NCBI RefSeq assembly: GCF_035083965.1
Contig: NC_089730.1
Span: forward strand, 20,718,527 to 20,782,526
DNA length: 64,000 bases
Source: Branchiostoma lanceolatum
Lineage: Eukaryota; Chordata; Leptocardii; Amphioxiformes; Branchiostomatidae
Direction of reading: 5' to 3'
Made by a program: the position numbers and the translations under genes. Under the pieces are notes generated by a model. It saw only the letters and a list, made by a program, of their open reading frames with translations. It had not been told where the DNA came from and did no database searches. The first letter of the stretch is position 1. Every line of letters begins with the position of its first letter. Shown here one piece after another: positions 54,470 through 63,883 of the stretch.

Positions 54470-54599
54470 TGCTAACAACTGCAACGACATGTGCAACATT
54501 GTTACACTGAAAATTTTACCCAAAAAATCCATTTCTACCCCAAAACAGTACTAGTAGTGTAGCAAGTCAAAGTTTACAAGTCAAGATTCTGAAAAACCT

Positions 54600-55300
54600 G
54601 CTAATGGCTTCAGCGTGTAACCCAACAAATATTCTGGTCTGTCTTCAAGTTCGATCCTGTAATAAGCACGACCCCTGCTTTTATTATTCCATGACGGAAG
54701 CCATGAATGTGAATATAGTCCATAATGCATACCCTTTAGGATGTTTGGCAAATGTAACTTTAGTAGTATGTCATGTTTTGAACACAGATACCGAAGAGTC
54801 CTGTCCCAATCATGTTAGTATTGACCAATAGGATCAATCGCAGAGAATTGCTTACAAGGAAGTGACCCTTGACCTCCATACGTGCAACATCCGCCGCCCG
54901 AGCGCGCTTTTCGCTTACCACCACCCCACCCCTTCAGCATTCATCTACATTTCCTCTGCAACATTGCTTAAAACTGTAATAATTCGCAACTAGCTTTTCA
55001 ACATGGTTCATGTACATGTGTTGTAAATGCCAAGACCTCGGTCTTTGGCCGTTCGATGTCTTTACGCACTTGTAAGCCTCCACAGTAGAGAACTTGGCAG
55101 ATAAAAACATCGTTGCCCCAAACCGCGTACCGTATACGTATATCCCTTGTCGTGTACTAGTCGCATTCATGTATGAAGATTAAATACGTAACACTCGTTA
55201 GACCCTCCACCCCCCATGATTTCAAAAATTGATCCTAACCACTCCCGTATGTTGCTGTCTTATTACTACCCGCTAGCGAGTGATGGTAGTTAACAAGCGT
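54600..55300 (-). other. ZF13 intron 1
   Basis: Third copy of the intron segment at 35.88-36.56 and 46.99-47.57 kb. C-rich tract at about 55205-55215. No gene recognised. Confidence 0.5.
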
Positions 55301-55400
55301 CTTACCTGTGTTCTGATTCAGTTATAGAAGCGGTGAAAGGTCAAAGTTTACGCACCTGATTACCCCAGTGATACTGCGAGTTCCCGGCTATACTGTATGA
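55301..55400 (-). promoter_or_regulatory. Promoter block of ZF13, internally deleted
   Basis: Donor GT at 55304-55305 (CACAG|GTAAGAC). The sequence jumps from GTTATAGAAGC directly to CGGTGAAAGGTCA (55331-55343). About 100 bp with the CAAAATGGCGGAC motif is missing compared with the other blocks. Confidence 0.6.
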
Positions 55401-56535
55401 CTCATGTTGATGCTTTAGTCTGCTACTGTTGTCAAAATTGTTACTAAAAGCAACTGGATGAAATTTCAAAACTGTCAAATTGACTGTTTCAATTTTTTTA
55501 TCCACTTGTTTGAGTAATCATTTTTGCCGTATTTGTAAGTATCTATAGCATGCGTAACATACACACCAGCCTCGCAGGCACGTGGCGCGGCAAAAGCTGT
55601 TTATAGTGTAATAATACATATGGGCGTGATGTAATATATACACATGTATATTTTACCTCACCGGAATGATCCGGAAGAATGATGATGGGTGTGCTGAATT
55701 CGATTATACTGGGGAAGGGTGTACATGCAGTTCTAGTTCTATCGTTGTGTTGTGACAGTAGGCCAGAAGTAAACTTCCAATAAAAGGGAAAAGTTGTGCA
55801 TCAGTCTTCTTTTTATTTCTTCTAAAGATACGACATGCCATAGAATATACGAGTGTACAAACAAACGAAAAAAGATATGCTTCGTCTTCAATCTGTGGTT
55901 CAACAGTTTGAGGGGTAAATTGTTCCCATAACTACACATTAAAACCCTAGACTATGTTCAATGCGAATACAATGGGAGGAACATATCAGCATAATACCAG
56001 TCAAAATATTAACATATTTATTTCTATTGGTCTTCTACTTTCAATCCTTTACTTTGTGGTGTCTATTTGCTAGTCTAAGAAACCAGTATAGACTGCGGCT
56101 CTGTAAGAACTGAACATTTATCTGCCAGCCAATGGCTCAAATTACCAGAGAATGGCAAGGCAGTGTTGTCAATACTTTATATTCCGGTTGAAGATAATGT
56201 CTTTATATACAACCATTTTTTAACAATACTTGACTGTTTTTACATTTTAAAAGTGTCTTCAATAGTATCTTGTCTTGGTCATTGCCATACTACATGTAGT
56301 AGTTAAGCCTCCACCGACATCAACACCATAACTGTCAGTAGCAGTCTGAAGTCCGACTGTTTACGTTAGCTCAATACGTACAGGTTTCCTTTTTAACTAT
56401 CTTTCCATGCGTTCTGTGTCAAATTTGTAACTTTCCATTCTTTTGCAAAAGTGATCTGATGTGAAGTCGGACAGTCACGAACTATTCAAGCTGGCTAGGG
56501 TTTCTTTCCAGTACGTTTCTTCCTCTGGGGGTGGA
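55401..56535. other. Spacer downstream of ZF14
   Basis: Duplicate of 47.9-48.93 kb. 56035-56185 differs: about 150 bp here replaces a 30-base segment there. No gene recognised. Confidence 0.45.
55812..55817 (-). terminator. Poly(A) signal for ZF14
   Basis: AATAAA on the minus strand in AGAAATAAAAAGAAGACTG, in the family 3'-end block. Confidence 0.45.
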
Positions 56536-56581
56536 GATTATACGAGTTTTCAGTCCTTTACCCACACATTTAGGGTTTCTC

Positions 56582-58228
56582 TCAAGCGTGCTTAGCCATG
56601 TGTCGGTTTAAAGAGCCGCTTTGTGCTGCAGAATAGTCGCACTGGATGCATTTGTAGGGTTTCTCATCCGTGTGTGTAGCCACATGTTTGTTTAAATCAC
56701 TTTTTCGCACAGTAGAATAGTCACACTGGTCACATGTATAGGGTTTCTGTCCTGTATGTATTCTCATGTGTTCAGATAGGTGAGACTTTCTGTTCGTTCT
56801 GTATCCGCATTCTCCACACATGTCGGATTTCTCTCCAGTGTGCGCAGCCAGGTGTTGGGCTAGATCACCTTTTCGCGCAGTGGAATAGCCACATTGATCA
56901 CATTTGTAGCGCTTCTCACCTGTATGTATTTTCATATGGTTGGAAAGGTTAGACCTATCGCCCGTTCTGTATCCGCATTCTCCACACATGTAAGGTTTGT
57001 CTCCAGTATGTCTAACCATATGTTTGTTCAAATCCCCTTTTCGCACAGTAGAATAGTCACACTGGTCACATTTGTAGTGCTTCTCGCCTGTGTGTTTTCT
57101 CATATGTTCGGATAGGTAAGACCTGTCGGCCGTTCTGTATCCGCACTCGCCACACATGTAGGGTTTCTCTCCGGTGTGCGCAGCCAGGTGTTTGGCTAGA
57201 TCACCTTTTCGAACAGTGGAATAGCCACATTGATCACATTTGTAGCGCTTCTCACCTGTATGTATTTTCATATGGTTAGATAGGTTAGACCTGTCGCCCG
57301 TTCTGTATCCGCATTCTCCACACATGTAGGGTTTGTCTCCAGTGTGCGCAGCCAGGTGTTTGACTAGATTACCATTTCGAACAGTGGAATAGCCACATTG
57401 ATCACATTTGTAGCGCTTCTCACCTGTATGTATTTTCATATGGTTAGATAGGTTAGACCTGTTGCCCGTTCTGTATCCGCATTCTCCACACATGTAGGGT
57501 TTGTCTCCAGTGTGCGCAGCCAGGTGTTTGACTAGATCACCTTTTCGAACAGTGGAATAGCCACATTGATCACATTTGTAGCGCTTCTCACCTGTATGTA
57601 TTTTCATATGGTTGGAAAGGTTAGACCTATCGCCCGTTCTGTATCCGCATTCTCCACGCATGTAAGGTTTGTCTCCGGTATGTCTAACCATATGTTTGTT
57701 TAAACCCCCTTTTCGCACAGTAGAATAGTCACACTGGTCACATTTGTAGGGTTTCTCGCCTGTGTGTTTTCTCATATGTTCGGATAGGTAAGACCTGTCG
57801 GCCGTTCTGTATCCGCACTCGCCACACATGTAGGGTTTCTCTCCGGTGTGTTTAAACATGTGTCGGTCTAAATTGCCTTTGTGTGCAGCAGAATAGTCGC
57901 ACTGGTCACATTTATAGGGTTTCTCACCTGTATGTTTTCTGTTGTGTATTAACAGGTTAGCCTTTGAAGCTGCCCTGTAGTCACATTCCGTACACGCGAA
58001 GCGTTTATCCACAGTACGTTTAACCGCAAGCCTGCCCGTCTGCTCTGTTCGACACTGCATGGAAGGATGGAAAGATTTCATCCCGCTCGCTTCTTCACGT
58101 GGAACGTCCTCTTCCTTGTCCTGCTGCCTTCCCGTGACTGTTGCTGGCTCCTCACTGATGCTTTCCTCGTACACAGGGTGTTCAGTTGGCAGCTCGTCCA
58201 CAGGAATCTCGCCTATTGTATCGTCCAT
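56582..58228 (-). CDS. ZF14: C2H2 zinc-finger protein, 17 fingers with recent 168-bp unit expansion
   Basis: 548 residues from ATG 58228 (MDDTIGEIPVDELPTEHPVY). The leader is 75-80 residues (GRQQDKEEDVPREEASGMK). Seventeen fingers: fingers 5-6, 7-8 and 9-10 are near-identical two-finger units (CGYRTGDRSNLSNHMKIH plus CGYSTVRKGDLVKHLAAH), and 3-6 recur as 11-14. Finger 5 has Cys to Arg (YMRGEC). The DNA copies start at 56840, 57176, 57344 and 57512, exactly 168 or 336 bases apart, so the expansion is recent. The stop is in the linker (AKHA*), shared with ZF12. The acceptor is CCGTTGCAG|TTGTAAGCAATGG. Promoter block 59627-59820, separated by an 871-bp transposon in the intron. Confidence 0.9.
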   Translation of the reverse strand: MDDTIGEIPVDELPTEHPVYEESISEEPATVTGRQQDKEEDVPREEASGMKSFHPSMQCRTEQTGRLAVKRTVDKRFACTECDYRAASKANLLIHNRKHTGEKPYKCDQCDYSAAHKGNLDRHMFKHTGEKPYMCGECGYRTADRSYLSEHMRKHTGEKPYKCDQCDYSTVRKGGLNKHMVRHTGDKPYMRGECGYRTGDRSNLSNHMKIHTGEKRYKCDQCGYSTVRKGDLVKHLAAHTGDKPYMCGECGYRTGNRSNLSNHMKIHTGEKRYKCDQCGYSTVRNGNLVKHLAAHTGDKPYMCGECGYRTGDRSNLSNHMKIHTGEKRYKCDQCGYSTVRKGDLAKHLAAHTGEKPYMCGECGYRTADRSYLSEHMRKHTGEKHYKCDQCDYSTVRKGDLNKHMVRHTGDKPYMCGECGYRTGDRSNLSNHMKIHTGEKRYKCDQCGYSTARKGDLAQHLAAHTGEKSDMCGECGYRTNRKSHLSEHMRIHTGQKPYTCDQCDYSTVRKSDLNKHVATHTDEKPYKCIQCDYSAAQSGSLNRHMAKHA

Positions 58229-58275
58229 TGCTTACAACTGCAACGGCATGTGCAACATTGTTACATTGGAAATGT

Positions 58276-59146
58276 GGTTACAGCCCTATGTTCCGAAATC
58301 CCTATGTTCCGAAATCCCTATATTCCGAAATCCATATATTCCGAAATCCCTATGCCATATAAGTTCAAAAACCCCTATCGAAATGTTCCAACACACGGCC
58401 ATATGTCTTAGGAAGAGTCCATGACGCATTTAAAACTCCGTTTGATCTTTTAAAAAAGATTGGATTTTTCTATATCAGCTTTCGAAAATTTAGAGATTTT
58501 TACATTAGCTATAAAAAAATTCAATTTATTTGAACTTGCTATCAAAAACTCTTTTCAAAGAAAATTTCAAGATTTTTTATAAAAATCTCGAAAATCTTTC
58601 ATATTTTGATATCTTATAGTCCAAACTGTCTGAATGCTGCTTGGTATTTGTAGAATTTAGATATCAAAGATTAAGATATCTAATGACCTCGCGCCAGTTA
58701 GATATGCAATTTAATATATATACTTTTTAAAAATGTAAGGAAATGAAAAAAAATTCACTCATACATGAACAAGACATTTGCGATGCGGTTCGGCCTCTGG
58801 TTCAAATTTAAGAGAGTTCAGGATCTCCCAAATGACACAAGAGAAGAGTATCAGAGGAAGGTATAGGATCTAAGATCAAAATCTAATTGCCACCATGCAT
58901 GAACCTCGTTAAGCCACAACTCTCTACCGAATTATGGCCCAGAGTTGGAACATTTAGTTACATATACTAAACATTGATATTCACCTTGAATTTCGATTTT
59001 ATTCTGTTAGATTTCGGAGCATAGGGATTTCGGAACATAGGGATTTCGGAACATAGAGATTTCGGAACATAGAGATTTCGGAACATAGAGATTTCGGAAC
59101 ATAGGGATTTCGGAACATAGGGATTTCGGAACATAGGGCGGTCACC
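58276..59146. mobile_element. 871-bp transposon with inverted arrays of a 16-bp repeat
   Basis: Bracketed by GGAAATGT (58268-58275) and GGAAAGGT (59147-59154), an 8-bp duplication with one change. Tips GGTTACAG and, inverted, GGTGACCG. Next to the left tip are four copies of CCCTATGTTCCGAAAT (58284-58347). Next to the right tip are eight copies of the complement (59011-59138), each exactly 16 bp. The middle 0.65 kb is AT-rich with no coding frame. It sits in the ZF14 intron at a point continuous in the ZF9 intron (TAAATGTTACCCATACTATC). Superfamily not assigned (hAT- or Mutator-like). Confidence 0.85.
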
Positions 59147-59626
59147 GGAAAGGTTACCCTTACTATCATTTATTTCTACTCCGGAATAGTCACAGTAGCA
59201 CACAAGTCATGATTCTGTCAAACCTGTTCATGGCTTCAGCTTGTATCCCGACAAATATTCTGGTCTGTCTTCTTTTCTGTAAAATAAGCATGACCCCTAG
59301 CCTGCTATCCATCTGACTGCATTTCACGGAAGCCGTGAATGTAAATTAAGTTCATAAAGCATGCATACGATGATGTTTGGCAAATGTATCTTTAGTATGC
59401 AACGAACTTTAGTATGCAACGTTTTGAACAATGATATCTAATATTCTAGTCTCCATCACGTAACACTCGTTAGACAAGAAGAAAGACAATAAAGGTTGAC
59501 TTGACACCCCCCCCCCCCCCATGATTTAAGAATCGCTTATAAGATTCTCCCCTCAAATCAGACTACCGTGGTCCTACCTTGCTGCCGTATTAGCATTAAT
59601 CCATCATCATTGGTAATCAACAAATG

Positions 59627-59820
59627 TCTTACCTGTGTTCTGATACAGTTATGGGAGCTATAGTCTTGAAAATAGTCTCAGGCGTTTGGATGAGTTCTGT
59701 GTGCTTCGCAGGTCAAAATGGCGGACACGCAGGTCAGCGCGTCCGCAGGTAAAAGGTCAAAGTACACACACCTGATAACCCCATTGAAACTGCAAGTTAC
59801 CGGTTATACTGTAAGAGTGG
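59627..59820 (-). promoter_or_regulatory. Promoter and first exon of ZF14
   Basis: Donor GT at 59631-59632. CAAAATGGCGGAC at 59714-59726. The repeat is AGGTAAAAGGTCA (59747-59759). The C run is at about 59507-59520. Confidence 0.6.
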
Positions 59821-60443
59821 CGTTGATACTCCAGACTCCCGCTGTTACCCTGTGAATTACTCAAAACCAAATACGAAGAAAAGGGGAAAAAAGGCACATA
59901 ACAGTTTTCCTTGTTTTGCTGCTTGATTCCAAACCAACGGAAATGCACGCACATGTTGTGTGGCTTCGCAGACTGGTGCTGAAGTTTGCAGGACAGACTA
60001 CCATAATGTGTTACTATCAATCTTAAAATGTTCACGTTGATTTTATCCTTTCATCTCTTCCCTCCATTTCTTTCTCAAACAGATAGAATGGCGTTAAGCT
60101 GTTCTTTGGTTTCTCATAATCGACCCCCCTCCTTCAAGAAAGAACTACATTTATATCTGTATCTATTTATATTGCGCTGTTTGTGGCAAACACTGCAAGA
60201 GTAAAGCTGGACTCGTCGCTCACGGATGAGCCCACCGACGCTGAACTGATCGTCCGGCAGGATGAAAAGGAAAAGCAGCAGCACAAGAACAACAATGATA
60301 GTATTGCATGCGCACATTGGTGCGTTGCATCTGTTTCTACAGAGAAAGTACTACATGTATATAGATATAGCTTCATTGCTGTGTTGTGATTGTAGAACTA
60401 AAATAATGTTATATTTAGACGGGCAACTTGTGCTGCAATGCCT
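59821..60443. other. Spacer between ZF14 promoter and ZF15 3' end
   Basis: Duplicate of 30.30-30.82 kb. About 110 bp at 60174-60290 are extra here. On the plus strand they resemble a short Cys/His segment (CGKHCKSKAGLVAH) known from the ends of some retrotransposon proteins, then a stop; a tiny mobile-element scrap. Confidence 0.45.
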
Positions 60444-60449
60444 TTTATT
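60444..60449 (-). terminator. Poly(A) signal for ZF15
   Basis: AATAAA on the minus strand in GAGAAATAAAAGGCATTGC, about 560 nt past the stop. Confidence 0.5.
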
Positions 60450-60859
60450 TCTCAAATTGAAGTGACATGACATACGTATACATTGATTATGTACAGTGGA
60501 TCTGCGACATCCTACTTATTGCAAACAAATAACAAATACGCGATAGTTAGAACAGTTAGACTAATGCTAAACGTTACTTTGGGACCCTGGTATCTTAATC
60601 ACCAGTTGTTTTTCTTATGGCAAAGGTCGTATGTTTTCTCATATAGTATGATAGGTAAGAAATGTTCCAATCATAGTACCCAACCTTTTCACACATATGG
60701 GGTTCATCTAGTCTCTGTCACGCAAAATTTGCTGCCAAAGTCTGTAATGGTTCTTAAGGAGATAACCGGCGTCGGGAGGCCGCTATAAGCCAGATTCAAT
60801 CAGAATACGGTTCTCCGTGTTTTAGAGTTGAACAATGTGTTCGTCTTACACTTGGCAGG

Positions 60860-61006
60860 TTGCTCCAGCGTGTTTGGCCATGTGTAGGGTCTCTCGACAC
60901 TGTGCTTAGCCATGTGGTGTTCTAAAGTCCCCTTCTGTGCAGCAGAATCGTTGCACTGGTCACACTTGTAGGGTCTCTAACCACTGAGTGTAGCCGTGTG
61001 ATGGTG
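60860..61006 (-). pseudogene. Fossil fingers downstream of ZF15
   Basis: After the stop (AQNGT*), CDQCNDSAAQKGTLEHHMAK and parts of linkers can still be read, with stops and lost cysteines. Confidence 0.7.
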
Positions 61007-62203
61007 TTAAGTCCCATTCTGGGCAGAATAGTCGCACTGGTTACTTGTATAGGATTTCTCGCCTTTATGTTTTCTCATATGTGCGGATAGGTTCGGTTTT
61101 CTAGTCGTCCTGTAACCGCATTCCCCACACATGTAAGGTTTTTCTCCGGTGTGTTTAAGAATGTGACGTTTCAAATCTCTTTCCCGTGCAGAAGAATAGT
61201 CACATTGGCTACATTTAAAGGGTTTTTCACCTGTATGGGTTCTCATATGTTCGGATAGACTACGTTTTGTAGCCGTCCTGAAACCACACTCGCAACACAT
61301 GTATGGCTTTTCTCCAGTGTGTGTCGCCATGTGTTGATCTAAGGAACTCTTCCGTGCAGCAGAATAGTCACACTGGTCACACTTGTAGGGTTTCTCACCT
61401 GTATGTCTTCTCATATGCACGTATAGGTGAGACCTGTCGGCCGTTCTGAATCCGCACTCTCCACACATGTAGGGTTTTTCTCCAGTGTGTTTAAACATAT
61501 GTCGGTCTAAATTGACTTTCTGTGCAGAAGAATAGTCACATTGGTCACATTTAAAAGGTTTCTCCCCTGTATGTATTCTCATATGTTCAGATAGGTAAGA
61601 CTTTTTGGTCGCTCTGTATCCGCACTCTCCACACATGTAGGGTTCTTCTCCAGTGTGTTTATGCTTGTGTCGATTTAAATCGCACTTATGTGCAGCAGAA
61701 TAGTTGCACTGGTCACATTTGTAGGGTTTCTCACCTGTATGTCTTCTCATATGCACGTATAGGTGAGACATGTCAGCCGTTCTGTATCCGCACTCTCCAC
61801 ACATGTAGGGTTTTTCTCCAGTGTGTTTAAACATGTGTCGGTCTAAATGGACTTTCTGTGCAGAAGAATAGTCGCACTGCTCACATTTATAGGGTTTCTC
61901 ACCAGTATGTTTTCTGTTGTGTCTTAACAGGTCAGCATTTGAGGTTGTCCTATAGTCACACTCAGTACACGCGAAGCGTTTGTCCACAGCACGTTTAACC
62001 GCTAGCCTGTCCGTCTGCTCTGTTCGATCCTGTACGGGAGGATGGCCAGATTTCACCCCGCACGTTTCCTCGCATGTCACGTCCTCTTCCTTGTCCTGCT
62101 GCCTTCCCCTGTCTGTTACCGGGTCCTTGCTGATGCTCGTCTCGTTCCCAGGGTGTTCAGTTGGCAGCTCGTTTACTGGATTCTCGCTTATATTCTCGTC
62201 CAT
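61007..62203 (-). CDS. ZF15: C2H2 zinc-finger protein, 11 fingers
   Basis: 398 residues from ATG 62203 (MDENISENPVNELPTEHPGN). Leader residues 1-77 contain GRQQDKEEDVTCEETCGVK and QDRTEQTDRLAVKRAVDK. Eleven complete fingers follow, alternating in type, then a broken twelfth (YTSNQCDYSAQNGT) before the stop. Finger 9 has an extra Cys (YMCCECGF) that leaves the ligands in place. The acceptor is CGTTGCAG|TTGTTAAAAATGG. Finger order and 3' flank match the broken ZF9, so ZF15 shows the intact state of that gene and gives empty sites for its two insertions. Promoter block 62578-62780. Confidence 0.9.
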   Translation of the reverse strand: MDENISENPVNELPTEHPGNETSISKDPVTDRGRQQDKEEDVTCEETCGVKSGHPPVQDRTEQTDRLAVKRAVDKRFACTECDYRTTSNADLLRHNRKHTGEKPYKCEQCDYSSAQKVHLDRHMFKHTGEKPYMCGECGYRTADMSHLYVHMRRHTGEKPYKCDQCNYSAAHKCDLNRHKHKHTGEEPYMCGECGYRATKKSYLSEHMRIHTGEKPFKCDQCDYSSAQKVNLDRHMFKHTGEKPYMCGECGFRTADRSHLYVHMRRHTGEKPYKCDQCDYSAARKSSLDQHMATHTGEKPYMCCECGFRTATKRSLSEHMRTHTGEKPFKCSQCDYSSARERDLKRHILKHTGEKPYMCGECGYRTTRKPNLSAHMRKHKGEKSYTSNQCDYSAQNGT

Positions 62204-62577
62204 TTTTAACAACTGCAACGAAATGTGCAAAATCGTTATGTCGAAACGTTACCATACTATTGCTACCCCGGAACAGTAGTCAAAGAAGTCACAGTTTACA
62301 AGCGATGTTCCTGTCAAACCCTTTCATGGCTTCATGATCAGCTTGTATCCCGCCAATCTTTTGGTGGTTTGTCTTCTTGTAAATGTAGTCCATGATGTCT
62401 AGGATGTTTGACAAATGTCACGTTTTGAACACAGATGCCTAAGATTCATGACACCATCACGTATCGCTCGTTAGACCCCCTCCCTCCATGATTTCTAAAA
62501 TCGCCCATACCTACTCCCGTAGTCCTATCTTGCTGTCTTATTACTACCCGCTAGTGAGTGATTATAGTTCACAAACG
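62204..62577 (-). other. ZF15 intron 1
   Basis: Short intron, no gene. C-rich tract at about 62476-62487, roughly 95-105 nt inside the donor. Confidence 0.55.
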
Positions 62578-62780
62578 TCTTACCTGTGTTCTGCTACAGT
62601 TATAGAAGCGATGAAGCGTTGAATCGTCTTGTAAATAGTCTTACATTTACGAAGGGTTCCTTTGTGTCGCTGGTCAAAATGGCGGACACGAGGGTCAGTG
62701 CTTCCGCCGGTGAAAGGTCAAAGTTAATAAACCTGATTACCCCAGTGATACTGCAAGTTCCCGGCTATACTGTTTGAGTC
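62578..62780 (-). promoter_or_regulatory. Promoter and first exon of ZF15
   Basis: Donor GT at 62582-62583 (CACAG|GTAAGAC). CAAAATGGCGGAC at 62675-62687, CGGTGAAAGGTCA at 62708-62720, CCTGATTACCCC. This is close to the consensus of all blocks. Confidence 0.65.
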
Positions 62781-63836
62781 GCGTTGATGCTTCAGTCTGA
62801 TACTGTTGTCCTGTGAATTTCTAAAATACGACTAAAAACCGGCTCTGATACGGCTCCTGCTTGCTTCATATCAAACCTATTAACTATGAAAAATGTTGGC
62901 GGTCAGTCAGCCTGGTACTTAAGTTTGCAGGGCAGACTGTAAAGCGTTAATGCATATTTTGAAATGTTCGCGGATTTATTTTCACCTTCCCGGCCTTCCC
63001 CACATTTCTCTCTTAAAAAAAAAAGCCAGGTCAGGTTTTCTTCACTTTCTCACAATCGCAAACCAATGCCACAAAAGTACATTTATGTCTGTATCTATAG
63101 AAAGTGTGACTAAAACACCAACTTTGCAAGGCACGCGACGCAACAAAAGCTGTTAATATTATTGTAATATCACATTATTGCATTATATATGGGTATGTTT
63201 AATCTCATTAAACTTGGAAAGGATGTAAATGTATATCTAGCTCTATCGGTGTGTTGTGATTGTAGAACTAAAATAAATTTCCATTCAAACAGGGAAGTTG
63301 TGTGTCAATGCCTTCATTTTATTTCTTCAAAGATACAAAGATATGGCATAGAATATACATGTGTGGTTGTTTACAAGCTAACGAAAAACGCCGCGCTTCG
63401 TCCTCAGTTTGAGGTTGGACCGCTTACTCGTACAAGGAAACTCCGACATCCTCCTTAATGCAAACGACTTAAGTCTTGGGTCATGAGGTTATTGCCTGTA
63501 GTCGATGGTCATGTTTTAAGTGTTTGTTTTTCACCCGTATCTTTGTGTTGTGATTGCAAAACTGAAATAAATTTCCATTCTAACCGGTAAGATGTGCATC
63601 ATTGTATTTTCTTAATTTCTAAGTACACACATATGACAGGCCACAGACTAGGTACATATGAAAGCAAACATATAATAAAATATTACATGGTTGTGCACCT
63701 GGAAACACCTACGTAAATGTAGACAACTGACGTCTTGGATCGTGCCGCGGTTGGTTACAACACAACAATAAGATTACCAGCTAACGTCACTTTGTAAATA
63801 TGCGACTTGTGGCAAAGGCTTGATGCTCTAAAGCAA
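62781..63836. other. Spacer at right end, gene-end block of the next gene
   Basis: No gene recognised. It contains the family 3'-end block with minus-strand AATAAA at about 63319-63324 and a plus-strand AATAAA at about 63271. This implies another zinc-finger gene on the minus strand beyond the right edge. Confidence 0.5.
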
Positions 63837-63866
63837 TGGTTACATTTGAAGGGTTTTTCACCTGAG
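63837..63866 (-). pseudogene. Fragment of a zinc finger near the right edge
   Basis: The minus strand reads GEKPFKCN, a linker and the start of a finger, cut off by the SINE. It is probably a fossil of the next gene of the cluster. Confidence 0.5.
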
Positions 63867-63883
63867 CCATTTCTCTTAAGCCG

